Shown: piece by piece, positions 57,201 through 64,000 of the stretch | Layout: each line of letters opens with the position of its first letter | Numbering within the stretch: position 1 is the first letter of the stretch | From: Sphingomonadales bacterium EhC05 | GTDB lineage: Bacteria; Pseudomonadota; Alphaproteobacteria; Sphingomonadales; Sphingomonadaceae | Length of the DNA stretch: 64,000 nt | Assembly: GCA_001650955.1 (NCBI GenBank) | Contig: LXYP01000003.1 | Span: 62,001 to 126,000 of the forward strand | Direction of reading: 5' to 3' | Program-made: the position numbers and the translations under genes | The notes under the pieces: model-generated | What the model was told of the DNA's origin: nothing | Database searches by the model: none | The model's input: only the letters and a program-made list of their open reading frames with translations

Positions 57201-57712
57201 GGGCTGCGGCGGAACGCGGGATATTGTTGCACAGCCTGTTCCAGCGCCTCCCCAATATCGCGCCAGACCGGCGCGCGGATGTGGCGGATCGCTGGTTGCA
57301 GAAACAGAAAGCGATATTTGATGCAAACCAGCGCCACGAACTGATTTCGACAGTTTTTTCCGTGCTCGACAATCCTGATTGGGGGGGGCTTTTTTCTTCC
57401 GAAAGTCTCGCCGAGGCACCGATAGCTGCGGTTGTGAATGACTATGTCATTTCCGGAACGGTTGATCGGCTGCTGATTTCCGATGATTGCATCTATGTGG
57501 TCGACTTTAAAACCGGTCGCAAGGTCCCGGACAATGCAAAACAGGCCCCGGTCGCCTATTTGCGCCAGATGGCCGCCTATGTTGCGGCGTTGGAAAAAAT
57601 ATTCCCGGGACGACGGGTCAAGGCGGGTTTGCTCTATTCTCAAACCCCCATCATGCTTGAGATTCCTTCCGATCTCATAGCGCGGCACAAGCCGGACTAT
57701 GACCGCATATGA
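54263..57712 (+). CDS. addA: Double-strand break repair helicase-nuclease AddA
   Basis: 1149 aa. UvrD-like helicase: Walker A A-S-A-G-T-G-K-T-Q (about residues 29-37), L-V-D-E-A-Q-D-T-N (motif II) and V-T-V-H-G-A-K-G-L-Q (motif V region), with a C-terminal nuclease domain carrying G-T-V-D-R-L and D1081-F-K1083. The ATG at 54263 overlaps addB by eight bases; an upstream Met lies inside addB and is not favoured. Two nuclease sites, one per subunit, cut each strand. Confidence 0.94.
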   Translation: MSSDKPKLFPLIDRQADAVLPEDNIWLSASAGTGKTQVLTARVFRLLLREHVDPEHILCLTFTKAGAAEMAERINRQLAAWVRMDDTKLASDLAAIGASTGPATRERARTLFAQVLDARGGGLRIMTIHSFCQTLLASFPEEAGIASLFKPIEQRDQKILARQALGDLLLDEEKAGRPHIIEAIQTLSVRMGEEATEQYLMTCATKAEAMESLPSGILPFVRQLLGLPIDDDADDWLAERCSDDRIDRRAMEILRDAMAEFGGKKEQERQLAIRLWLRLNPQERADGLADVHLAWATKTTGAPPKPTKALLKALPDYDFVASSLFGWSNDLLETRALFEYADLFAGALEAGRAFYFRYRDAKKLQGVVDFDDMIRMTARLLQKGDMAAWIRYKLDQRTDHILVDEAQDTNLAQWDIVHALADEFFAGMGAHPDRLRTLFTVGDFKQAIFGFQGTSPHNYTKARARFFAMAEASERPFTELSLDRSFRSTPPILKVVDATLEQISHDQLGLTDIIPPHRSNYPDAAGSVTLWKPLAHGALGDPEDEESWLTDETRVFAQRLALQIKSWLSPENPLWLAREKRPLEPKDVMILVNKRDALSSLIVARLFAENVPVAGIDRIRLNQPLVVQDLLSAIRFVLQPNDDLNCASLLVSPLIGWSQDDLLARGYRGKQHAEKSLWEYLRSQRELAELIRPLRDLLGIADFNTPYQFLETILSGPMQGRRKLAARLSHAALDPLEELLTTALAFEQDHIPTLHGFLDWFDRGDVEIKREQAEGGNEVRLITVHGAKGLQAPLVILANATFDPANKKGGGFDIPDPLHPDDNVNYPVVPIRKAERVGLLSAYATVADAREMEEHWRLLYVAMTRAEEHLVVAGTLGPKANGEVAEQSWYAAIERGLMALDCEWQDDPDWIAKRVYGGRDPSSVVSASQKPVAASEYSEAALPEWLHQAAPIEARPPRPLTPSDLGPDDAANPPPNRDMRAAAERGILLHSLFQRLPNIAPDRRADVADRWLQKQKAIFDANQRHELISTVFSVLDNPDWGGLFSSESLAEAPIAAVVNDYVISGTVDRLLISDDCIYVVDFKTGRKVPDNAKQAPVAYLRQMAAYVAALEKIFPGRRVKAGLLYSQTPIMLEIPSDLIARHKPDYDRI

Positions 57713-57733
57713 AAATCCTTTAGGGCAGGGTGG

Positions 57734-57762
57734 TTGAGCCTTTGCCCCCTTGTCCCTAGATA
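57734..57762 (+). promoter_or_regulatory. Candidate sigma-70 promoter for trxA
   Basis: TTGAGC (57734-57739), 17 bases, TAGATA (57757-57762), ending 27 bases before the trxA start. Confidence 0.4.
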
Positions 57763-57787
57763 GTGATCAAACAATTGGAGAATCCTT

Positions 57788-58114
57788 ATGGCTACCAAAG
57801 CAATTACTGATGAAAGTTTCGAGGGCGATGTCTTGAAGGCAGATGGCCCGGTTCTGGTCGACTTCTGGGCGGAATGGTGCGGCCCATGTAAGATGATCGG
57901 CCCTGCGCTGGAGGAAATCAGCGATGAAATGGGTGGTCAGGTGACAATCGCCAAGCTCAACATTGATGACAGTCCTGATGCGCCGGCGAAATATGGCGTC
58001 CGCGGTATTCCGACGATGATTCTGTTCAACAATGGCGTGCCGGTTGAAACCAAAGTCGGCGCGGCTCCGAAGAGCCAGCTCAAATCCTGGCTGGAAACCA
58101 GCCTGCCCGCTTAA
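57788..58114 (+). CDS. trxA: Thioredoxin 1
   Basis: 108 aa. Active site W-C31-G-P-C34-K, cis-Pro loop G-I-P-T and length of a canonical cytosolic TrxA. Follows addA by 75 bases with its own probable promoter. Its stop overlaps the stop of the convergent phosphatase gene. It is a general disulphide reductant and may serve the peroxidase further upstream. Confidence 0.97.
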   Translation: MATKAITDESFEGDVLKADGPVLVDFWAEWCGPCKMIGPALEEISDEMGGQVTIAKLNIDDSPDAPAKYGVRGIPTMILFNNGVPVETKVGAAPKSQLKSWLETSLPA

Positions 58115-58917
58115 GCGTCGAAAATATCCCCAAGGAGCCCGGCGGCCTCATCCCAGAGTTTCGGTGATGAGGCCCCGAGCAATCCTGTTGTGCGATCCGC
58201 TGGAAAATAGTCAGAGCCATCCCAGCGCGCGCATTTCCCGCCTGCCTCGTTGAGCATCAGAATCCCTGCGGCATGATCCCAGGGCAGGGTGCGTTCGAAC
58301 ACCGATAGATGATTGGTTCCGAGCACCAGCCGCGGATATTGCTCTGCTGCACAGCGCGGAATATCAACAATCTCATATTGCGGCACGGCTTTCGAGAGCA
58401 AGGTGTCGCGCTGATCGGATGTCATGAAACCGGTAGCGAGAGCGGCAACCGGTTTTGGCGGCGAGGCTTGGGCTACCGAGACGCGCGCACCATTGATATA
58501 GGCGCCGCCATGTTTGACCGCATGGCATATCCGTTGGGTCAGAGGGTCATAGAGCCACCCGGCGACGGTTTCATTCTGTTCGGCCAAGGCAATGATGATT
58601 CCAAAGGGCGGGTTGCCCGCTGCAAAATTGCCGGTGCCGTCGATCGGATCGATGATCCAGACCTGTTCGCTGGCGATTTGATCTCGGACCGCAGGATCAG
58701 CGGCGACCGCTTCTTCACCCACGACCTTGGCGTCCGGTAAAAGGCTGCCCAATGCTTCACTGAGAAATTCTTCGCTGAGCCGATCTGCGATGGTGACGAG
58801 ATCACCGGGTGTTTTTTCAGCAATCTGGTCGGATTTCAAATTCTGATAATAAGGCAAAACGATATCGCGCGCGGCCTGTTCCAATATGTCGAGGACGGGC
58901 TGGTAAAGGGGATGCAA
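58111..58917 (-). CDS. Inositol-monophosphatase-family phosphatase
   Basis: 268 aa. Metal motifs G-E69-E, I-D90-P-I-D93-G-T and W-D214-H-A-A-G. The family covers SuhB, CysQ and the HisN-type histidinol phosphatase; short W-D-H-A-A-G and F-x-G-N-x-P features do not decide. Lies three bases before argJ on the minus strand (order argJ then this gene), suggesting co-transcription and possibly a role in amino acid synthesis. Confidence 0.83.
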   Translation of the reverse strand: MHPLYQPVLDILEQAARDIVLPYYQNLKSDQIAEKTPGDLVTIADRLSEEFLSEALGSLLPDAKVVGEEAVAADPAVRDQIASEQVWIIDPIDGTGNFAAGNPPFGIIIALAEQNETVAGWLYDPLTQRICHAVKHGGAYINGARVSVAQASPPKPVAALATGFMTSDQRDTLLSKAVPQYEIVDIPRCAAEQYPRLVLGTNHLSVFERTLPWDHAAGILMLNEAGGKCARWDGSDYFPADRTTGLLGASSPKLWDEAAGLLGDIFDA

Positions 58918-58920
58918 GGA

Positions 58921-60150
58921 TCAGCTCCGATAATCAGCGTTGATGCTGATATATCCGTGGGTCAAATCACAGGTCCAGACGGTCGCGCGACCGTCGGCAA
59001 GGCCGATGTCGACGGAAATATCGATATTGTCACCTTGCAGATGCGCGGCCACCGGCGCCTCGTCATAATCCGGCACGACAAGGCCATCGCGCGCCACGGT
59101 GACGCCGCCAAAACTGATCGTGAGCTTGTCACGGTCCGCCGGTTCCCCGGCTTTGCCGACCGCCATCACAATCCTCCCCCAATTGGCATCTTCGCCTGCG
59201 ATCGCGGTTTTGACCAAGGGCGAATTGGCGATCGACAGCGCAATCCGCTTGGCACTGGCATCACTCTCCGCGCCGCTTACGGCTATCTCGATAAATTTGC
59301 TTGCGCCTTCGCCATCGCGGACGACGAGATGCGCCAGTTGCATGCACAGATCACTCAGTGCGGCTTGAAAAGCATCGGCGCCGACATCTTCATATGACCC
59401 GATCGGCGGAGCGGCGCTTTGACCGGTCGCGAAAGCCAGCACAGTATCGCTGGTCGATGTGTCGCTGTCGACGGTGATATTATTGAAACTGCTGGCGGTT
59501 GCCGCGCTGAGCATCTTTTGCAGAAACGCGGCTGAGACGGTGGCATCGGTAAAAATATAGCCGAGCATGGTCGCCATGTCAGGGGCGATCATTCCGGATC
59601 CCTTGACGATCCCGTTCAGGGTGACTTTTTCGCTGCCGATCATCGCGCTGACCGTGGCCATTTTCGGGAATGTATCGGTTGTCATGATCGTTGAAGCGGC
59701 GTCTGTCCAACTGCACGGTTTAGCCGTGAATGCCGCTTTCAAACCGATCTCGGCCCGGTCTTTGGGGAGCGGCACCCCGATCACACCGGTCGAAGACACG
59801 AATATCTCTTCTTCGGCACAGCCGAGATGATCGCTGGCCAGCGCCAATATCCGCTGCACGGCTTCCATCCCGCGCGCTCCGGTAAAGGCATTGGCATTGC
59901 CCGCATTCACGATCAGTCCGCGCGCGCGCCCTCCGGGGAGCGCCTTGCGACACCATTCGACTTCTGTTGAGGGACATTTGCTTTGAGTCAGGACCCCTGC
60001 AACAGTCGTGCCCGCAGCCAACTCGACATAGGTTAAATCGCAGCGGTCCCAATCTTTATATTGGGCGCGGGCAATCCGGCAGGTGACTCCGGATATTTCT
60101 TGTAATTGCGGGAATTGTGTTGGCGCCAAAGGCGAAATATTGTCCGACAC
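58921..60150 (-). CDS. argJ: Bifunctional glutamate N-acetyltransferase/amino-acid acetyltransferase
   Basis: 409 aa. Self-cleaves between A193 and nucleophile T194 in P-D-M-A-T-M-L-G to give two chains. Recycles the acetyl group of acetyl-ornithine onto glutamate, and may also use acetyl-CoA. N-terminal half has S-S-T-G-V-I-G and N-A-G-N-A-N-A, typical of ArgJ. First gene of the pair with the phosphatase; divergent from the secA leader gene. Confidence 0.95.
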   Translation of the reverse strand: MSDNISPLAPTQFPQLQEISGVTCRIARAQYKDWDRCDLTYVELAAGTTVAGVLTQSKCPSTEVEWCRKALPGGRARGLIVNAGNANAFTGARGMEAVQRILALASDHLGCAEEEIFVSSTGVIGVPLPKDRAEIGLKAAFTAKPCSWTDAASTIMTTDTFPKMATVSAMIGSEKVTLNGIVKGSGMIAPDMATMLGYIFTDATVSAAFLQKMLSAATASSFNNITVDSDTSTSDTVLAFATGQSAAPPIGSYEDVGADAFQAALSDLCMQLAHLVVRDGEGASKFIEIAVSGAESDASAKRIALSIANSPLVKTAIAGEDANWGRIVMAVGKAGEPADRDKLTISFGGVTVARDGLVVPDYDEAPVAAHLQGDNIDISVDIGLADGRATVWTCDLTHGYISINADYRS

Positions 60151-60210
60151 TTAACTTGCCTTTATCGATTGGTTTGATAGAACGCGCTGATATTGACGGG
60201 TGCCTTGTCC

Positions 60211-60534
60211 ATGAACGCATATATTGCAAGTTTTATGTTGCTGCTATTCAATGCTGTCGGTTTGACGGCACCTGCAGCCATGGCTGCAGAAGAGCAGATG
60301 GCGCGCGAAGTTGGAAGTCCTGAACGCGCGCAGGCAGCCCTTGTCATTCGCTGTGTTTCGGCGGATTCAGTCCGATGTCGCACCGGTCATCATCATGGTT
60401 TTCAATCCGCAGCATTGACGGCGACCGCCGCGCTTTCTGAAATGGAAAAAGGCGCAGCCTTGCCGGTTCGTTCCGATGCCGCGCTGCGGTCAGAGGCTGG
60501 CGACAAGCTCGAACATCAAGAGGGCGCGCCCTAG
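60211..60534 (+). CDS. Small exported protein directly upstream of secA; possible secA leader
   Basis: 107 aa. An N-terminal hydrophobic leader (cut about residue 25, after A-A-M-A) lacks a basic residue in its n-region, so export may be slow. The mature part has two cysteines and a G-H-H-H-G motif and is Ala- and Glu-rich. It ends G-A-P-stop; the last codons sit in the palindrome AGGGCGCGCCCT. A TTG start 18 bases upstream is possible. No database match is recalled. Same strand as secA and 103 bases ahead, like secM before secA in E. coli, but no RAGP or RAPP-type arrest motif is visible. Confidence 0.6.
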   Translation: MNAYIASFMLLLFNAVGLTAPAAMAAEEQMAREVGSPERAQAALVIRCVSADSVRCRTGHHHGFQSAALTATAALSEMEKGAALPVRSDAALRSEAGDKLEHQEGAP

Positions 60535-60564
60535 CGGCTTTCTCGTCTCGTTCGCTTCAAGTGG

Positions 60565-60612
60565 CGGGCTATTCTCCCCTATTCAAACTATTTCGGGCTT
60601 TTGACGAGCCCG
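60565..60612 (+). promoter_or_regulatory. Competing hairpin arms in the secA leader
   Basis: Two identical arms CGGGCT (60565-60570 and 60594-60599) can each pair with AGCCCG (60607-60612), 25 bases before the secA start. Only one can pair at a time. Confidence 0.4.
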
Positions 60613-60637
60613 CACCATCTAAATATTGGAAAAAATC

Positions 60638-63373
60638 ATGTTCGGCGATCTAGCCAAATCTATCTTCGGGTCAGCCAATGACCGCTATGTCAAATCGATG
60701 CAAAAGGTCGTGGATGCGATCAATGGATTTGAGGCCGCGATCGAACCCTTGTCCGATGAAGAGCTTGCCGCAAAAACCTCTTATTTCAAAGAGCGAGTCG
60801 CCAATGGTGAAACGTTGGACGACATTTTGCCGGAAGCCTTTGCGGTGGTTCGGGAAGCGGCAAAGCGCACCCTGGGACAGCGTCATTATGATGTTCAGCT
60901 GATCGGCGGTATTGTTCTGCACCGCGGCGAGATTGCCGAGATGCGGACCGGTGAAGGCAAGACGCTAGTGGCTACTCTGGCCTGCTATCTCAATGCGATC
61001 GGCGGCAAGGGCGTCCATGTCGTGACGGTCAATGACTATCTGGCGCGTCGCGATGCGGAATGGATGAGCCAAGTCTATAATTTCCTTGGGATGGAAGTTG
61101 GCATCATCGTGCCCAATCTCGGTGAGGAAAAGCGCCGTGCTGCATATGCCGCTGACATTACCTACGGCACCAATAATGAATTCGGATTCGACTATCTGCG
61201 CGACAATATGAAGCACGAGCGCGCCCAGATGGTCCAGCGTCCGTTCAATTTTGCAATTGTCGATGAAGTCGATTCGATTTTGATCGATGAAGCGCGGACG
61301 CCGCTGATTATCTCTGGCCCAACAGACGATAAGTCGAGCCTCTACCTGTCGGTCAATGACATCGTTCAACATCTTTCAGAAGAAGATTATGAGAAGGATG
61401 AGAAAGCCAGAAATATCTCGCTGACCGAAGATGGCACCGAGAAAGCCGAACGCCTGCTGGAAGAGGCCGGATTGCTCGAAGGGAATAATCTCTATGATTA
61501 TGAGAATACCCAGGTTGTCCATCACCTCAATCAGGCATTGATGGCCAATGTCATGCGCAAGCGTGACACCGACTATATCGTCAAAGATGGCAAGGTGATC
61601 ATCATTGACGAATTTACCGGTCGGATGATGGAAGGGCGTCGCTGGTCCAACGGCCTGCATCAGGCAGTGGAGGCGAAAGAAGGCGTTCAGATCGAGCCGG
61701 AAAACCAGACCATGGCGTCGATTACCTTCCAGAATTTCTTCCGCATGTATCCGAAACTGTCGGGTATGACAGGTACGGCAGAGACCGAGGCGGCGGAATT
61801 TTTTGAAATTTACAAAATGAACGTGGTTACGATTCCGACCAACAAACCTGTTTTGCGCGAAGATGTGAATGATGAATTCTACAAGAGCACGATTGATAAA
61901 TTTGCTGCGATAGCCAAAAAAATCAAGGAACATGCAGACAAGGGACAGCCAGTTCTGGTCGGCACGGTATCGATTGAAAAATCCGAACTGCTCTCCGACT
62001 TTCTCAAAAAGGAAGATGTCGGTCATAATGTACTCAATGCCCGATTCCATGAGCAGGAAGCGCGCATCGTTGCCCAGGCTGGTTCGCCTGGTGCGGTGAC
62101 TATCGCGACCAATATGGCTGGTCGCGGAACCGATATTCAACTCGGTGGCAATATCGACTTCCGGGTCGAAAACGAACTGGGCGAGATGGAAGCCGGGCCC
62201 GAAAGAGACAAAGCCATCGCGAAGATTGAAGAAGAGGTTCGCGCGCTGCGCGAAGAGGTCCGCGCGGCTGGCGGATTGTTCGTATTGGGCACCGAACGGC
62301 ACGAGAGCCGTCGGATCGATAATCAGTTGCGTGGGCGCTCGGGTCGTCAGGGTGATCCGGGTCTCAGCCGTTTCTATCTCTGCCTCGAAGATGACCTGCT
62401 GCGCATTTTTGGCACCGAGACGATGTTCGCCAAGATGATGAATAAAAATCTCGAAGATGGCGAGGCCATTGGTGGCAAGTGGCTGTCAAAAGCCATTGAG
62501 ACGGCACAGAAAAAAGTTGAAGCTCGCAATTATGAAGCGCGGAAGCAAGTTGTCGAATATGATAATGTGATGAACGACCAGCGGACGGTGATTTATGAGC
62601 AGCGCTCCGAAATCATGGATGCCGAGACGGTGGGTGATGTTGTTGAAGACATGCGCCATGAAACGGTCAACGCGATGGTTGCAGATGCATGTCCTCCTGG
62701 AAGCTACCCGGAACAATGGGATATTGATGGCCTGAAGGTCCGCGTGGAGTCGGTGCTGGGATTGCGACCCGATCTCGACAGCTGGATGACCGAAGACGCG
62801 CTTGAACCCGAAATTATCGAAAACCGGATATCGGAAATGGCCGATGCCGAATTCAATGAGAAAATGGCGAATGTCGAGGCGGAAAATCCGGGTGTCTGGC
62901 AGCAGATTGAAAAATCAATCCTGCTGGAACTTCTCGACCATCATTGGAAAGAACATCTCGCAACGCTGGATGCACTGCGTCAGGTCGTGTTCCTGCGTGC
63001 CTATGCACAGAAAAAGCCGCTGGATGAATATAAGCAGGAGGCCTTTGGACTGTTCGAACGGATGCTGGAAGTCATCCGCGAAGGCGTTACCAAAACAATT
63101 GCCACCAGCCAATTCCAGCGTCAGGAAGAAATTGCGCCGCCGGAACTGCCCGATCTGCCTGATTTCCTTACTACCCATATTGATCCCCTGACCGGCGAAG
63201 ATAATAGCAATGATATCGATGGGGGTACGTTGGGGACGGTGTCATCACGCTTGCCACCACGTCAATCGGGCGTGTTGGAAAATCCGGCAGAAGGCATTGA
63301 AAAGGTCAGCCGCAATGCACCTTGTCCTTGCGGTTCCGGTCGCAAGTATAAGCATTGCCACGGCAAGTTGTAG
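60638..63373 (+). CDS. secA: Preprotein translocase ATPase SecA
   Basis: 911 aa. Walker A M-R-T-G-E-G-K108-T, Walker [16 protein letters not shown], motif [11 protein letters not shown], and C-terminal zinc motif [12 protein letters not shown]. Drives protein export through SecYEG. The ATG (M-F-G-D-L-A-K) is the family start; a TTG 12 bases upstream is not favoured. Confidence 0.97.
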   Translation: MFGDLAKSIFGSANDRYVKSMQKVVDAINGFEAAIEPLSDEELAAKTSYFKERVANGETLDDILPEAFAVVREAAKRTLGQRHYDVQLIGGIVLHRGEIAEMRTGEGKTLVATLACYLNAIGGKGVHVVTVNDYLARRDAEWMSQVYNFLGMEVGIIVPNLGEEKRRAAYAADITYGTNNEFGFDYLRDNMKHERAQMVQRPFNFAIVDEVDSILIDEARTPLIISGPTDDKSSLYLSVNDIVQHLSEEDYEKDEKARNISLTEDGTEKAERLLEEAGLLEGNNLYDYENTQVVHHLNQALMANVMRKRDTDYIVKDGKVIIIDEFTGRMMEGRRWSNGLHQAVEAKEGVQIEPENQTMASITFQNFFRMYPKLSGMTGTAETEAAEFFEIYKMNVVTIPTNKPVLREDVNDEFYKSTIDKFAAIAKKIKEHADKGQPVLVGTVSIEKSELLSDFLKKEDVGHNVLNARFHEQEARIVAQAGSPGAVTIATNMAGRGTDIQLGGNIDFRVENELGEMEAGPERDKAIAKIEEEVRALREEVRAAGGLFVLGTERHESRRIDNQLRGRSGRQGDPGLSRFYLCLEDDLLRIFGTETMFAKMMNKNLEDGEAIGGKWLSKAIETAQKKVEARNYEARKQVVEYDNVMNDQRTVIYEQRSEIMDAETVGDVVEDMRHETVNAMVADACPPGSYPEQWDIDGLKVRVESVLGLRPDLDSWMTEDALEPEIIENRISEMADAEFNEKMANVEAENPGVWQQIEKSILLELLDHHWKEHLATLDALRQVVFLRAYAQKKPLDEYKQEAFGLFERMLEVIREGVTKTIATSQFQRQEEIAPPELPDLPDFLTTHIDPLTGEDNSNDIDGGTLGTVSSRLPPRQSGVLENPAEGIEKVSRNAPCPCGSGRKYKHCHGKL

Positions 63374-63405
63374 GCCGATGCGTCCAGTGATAGGCCGGGC
63401 CTGAC

Positions 63406-64000
63406 ATGGCTTTGGGTATCACTGGTCTCGCGCTGCTTTTCACTCTGACAGCCGCACTATATGCCAGCGTCGGCTTTGGCGGTGGTTCGACCTATATTGC
63501 GCTGCTGGCACTGGCTGATCTGGATTACCGAGCGCTGCCGGTGATTGCGCTGCTCTGCAATATCATTGTCGTCACGGGCGGAACGATGCGATTCCAACTT
63601 CGAGGCCTGATCGACTGGCCGCGAATCTGGCCGATCCTGCTGCTGTCCGTGCCCGCTGCGTGGCTCGGCGGCCGTCTCGAGATTGCGCAAAATCAGTTTA
63701 TGATCTTGCTCGGCCTCTCGCTTGCCGCCGCGGGCATATTGTTGCTGATTGAACCATTTATCAGACAGGCCGGTTCTTCAGCCAGCCCATCCCGTTGGGC
63801 CGAAAACCGTTTCTTTGCACCGGCGATAGGCACAGCTATCGGCTTTCTCTCCGGTATGGTCGGGATCGGCGGCGGTATCTTCTTGGCGCCGATTCTCCTG
63901 TTGACGCGCTGGGCCGGCGGCCGCCGGATCGCCGCTACAGCGAGTATTTTCATACTCGTCAACTCGATCAGCGGTCTCGCTGGCCAGTTGATGAAATCTG
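63406..64000 (+). CDS. TauE/SafE-family membrane permease (3' end outside window)
   Basis: 198 codons seen; runs off the window. Six or so hydrophobic segments with the paired G-F-G-G-G-S-T-Y (residues 23-30) and G-M-V-G-I-G-G-G-I-F-L-A-P motifs that define the TauE/SafE fold. Members export sulfite, sulfoacetate or other anions; substrate unknown. Starts 32 bases after secA on the same strand. Confidence 0.85.
   Translation, partial: MALGITGLALLFTLTAALYASVGFGGGSTYIALLALADLDYRALPVIALLCNIIVVTGGTMRFQLRGLIDWPRIWPILLLSVPAAWLGGRLEIAQNQFMILLGLSLAAAGILLLIEPFIRQAGSSASPSRWAENRFFAPAIGTAIGFLSGMVGIGGGIFLAPILLLTRWAGGRRIAATASIFILVNSISGLAGQLMKS

Noticed and set aside
1-64000. Search for CRISPR arrays, insertion sequences, phage genes, rRNA and tRNA
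   Set aside because: No spaced direct repeats, transposase or integrase motifs, or RNA gene landmarks were seen.

Overview
The window looks like chromosome from an alphaproteobacterium of the order Sphingomonadales (Sphingorhabdus, Parasphingorhabdus or Sphingopyxis type). I infer this from the protein types and gene order, not from a database search. Clues are a DivL-type kinase with Tyr in place of His, the run divL-tsaE-amgK-murU-addB-addA-trxA, ppiD-trpE divergent from tpiA, secG-pyrG, and an S1P-lyase-like enzyme that suits a sphingolipid-making group. I see no rRNA, tRNA, phage, transposase or CRISPR. Most of the window is ordinary chromosome with short accessory blocks.

Layout. 1-6.1 kb: a cut-off serine hydrolase, an S1P-lyase-like PLP enzyme, a GNAT, an Asp/Glu racemase-like protein and an exported M17 aminopeptidase. 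6.6-12.6 kb: a complete six-gene glycerol-type ABC importer (glpSTPQUV), tightly coupled. 12.8-18.9 kb: a secreted alpha/beta hydrolase, a two-component system, and a divergent YbbAP-like ABC ATPase/FtsX permease, tied together by 11-bp-period GTCAAA repeats. 19-24.4 kb: an ECF sigma region-2 remnant, Dps, an outer-membrane barrel, an exported isochorismatase-fold protein with a divergent LysR regulator, and a small membrane protein. 24.4-35.8 kb: trpE, ppiD, tpiA, an exported RidA, an S41 peptidase, two lineage-type small proteins, secG, pyrG, a Crp-like regulator and a DUF1289 protein. 35.9-43 kb: hsp20 with an apparent RpoH promoter and ROSE-like thermometer, a probable small RNA ending in a strong terminator, lolC-lolD, glutathione peroxidase and dnaE. 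43-46.7 kb: an acyl-CoA ligase, a PA0069-type radical SAM protein and moaB. 46.8-58.1 kb: the divL to trxA run. 58.1-64 kb: an inositol-monophosphatase family enzyme, argJ, a small exported protein just upstream of secA, secA, and a TauE/SafE permease cut by the window end.

Points of most interest: (i) a small exported protein ending in Pro-stop directly ahead of secA, followed by competing hairpin arms, which is a layout like secM-secA; (ii) PHO-box-like repeats shared by the TCS/ABC promoter and the hydrolase promoter; (iii) a glycerol importer whose two ATPases carry complementary defects, predicting one dead and one live nucleotide site; (iv) an orphan terminator marking an unannotated small RNA beside the hsp20 thermometer; (v) a sigma factor reduced to region 2. 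All functions come from reading motifs by eye; no homology search was run.
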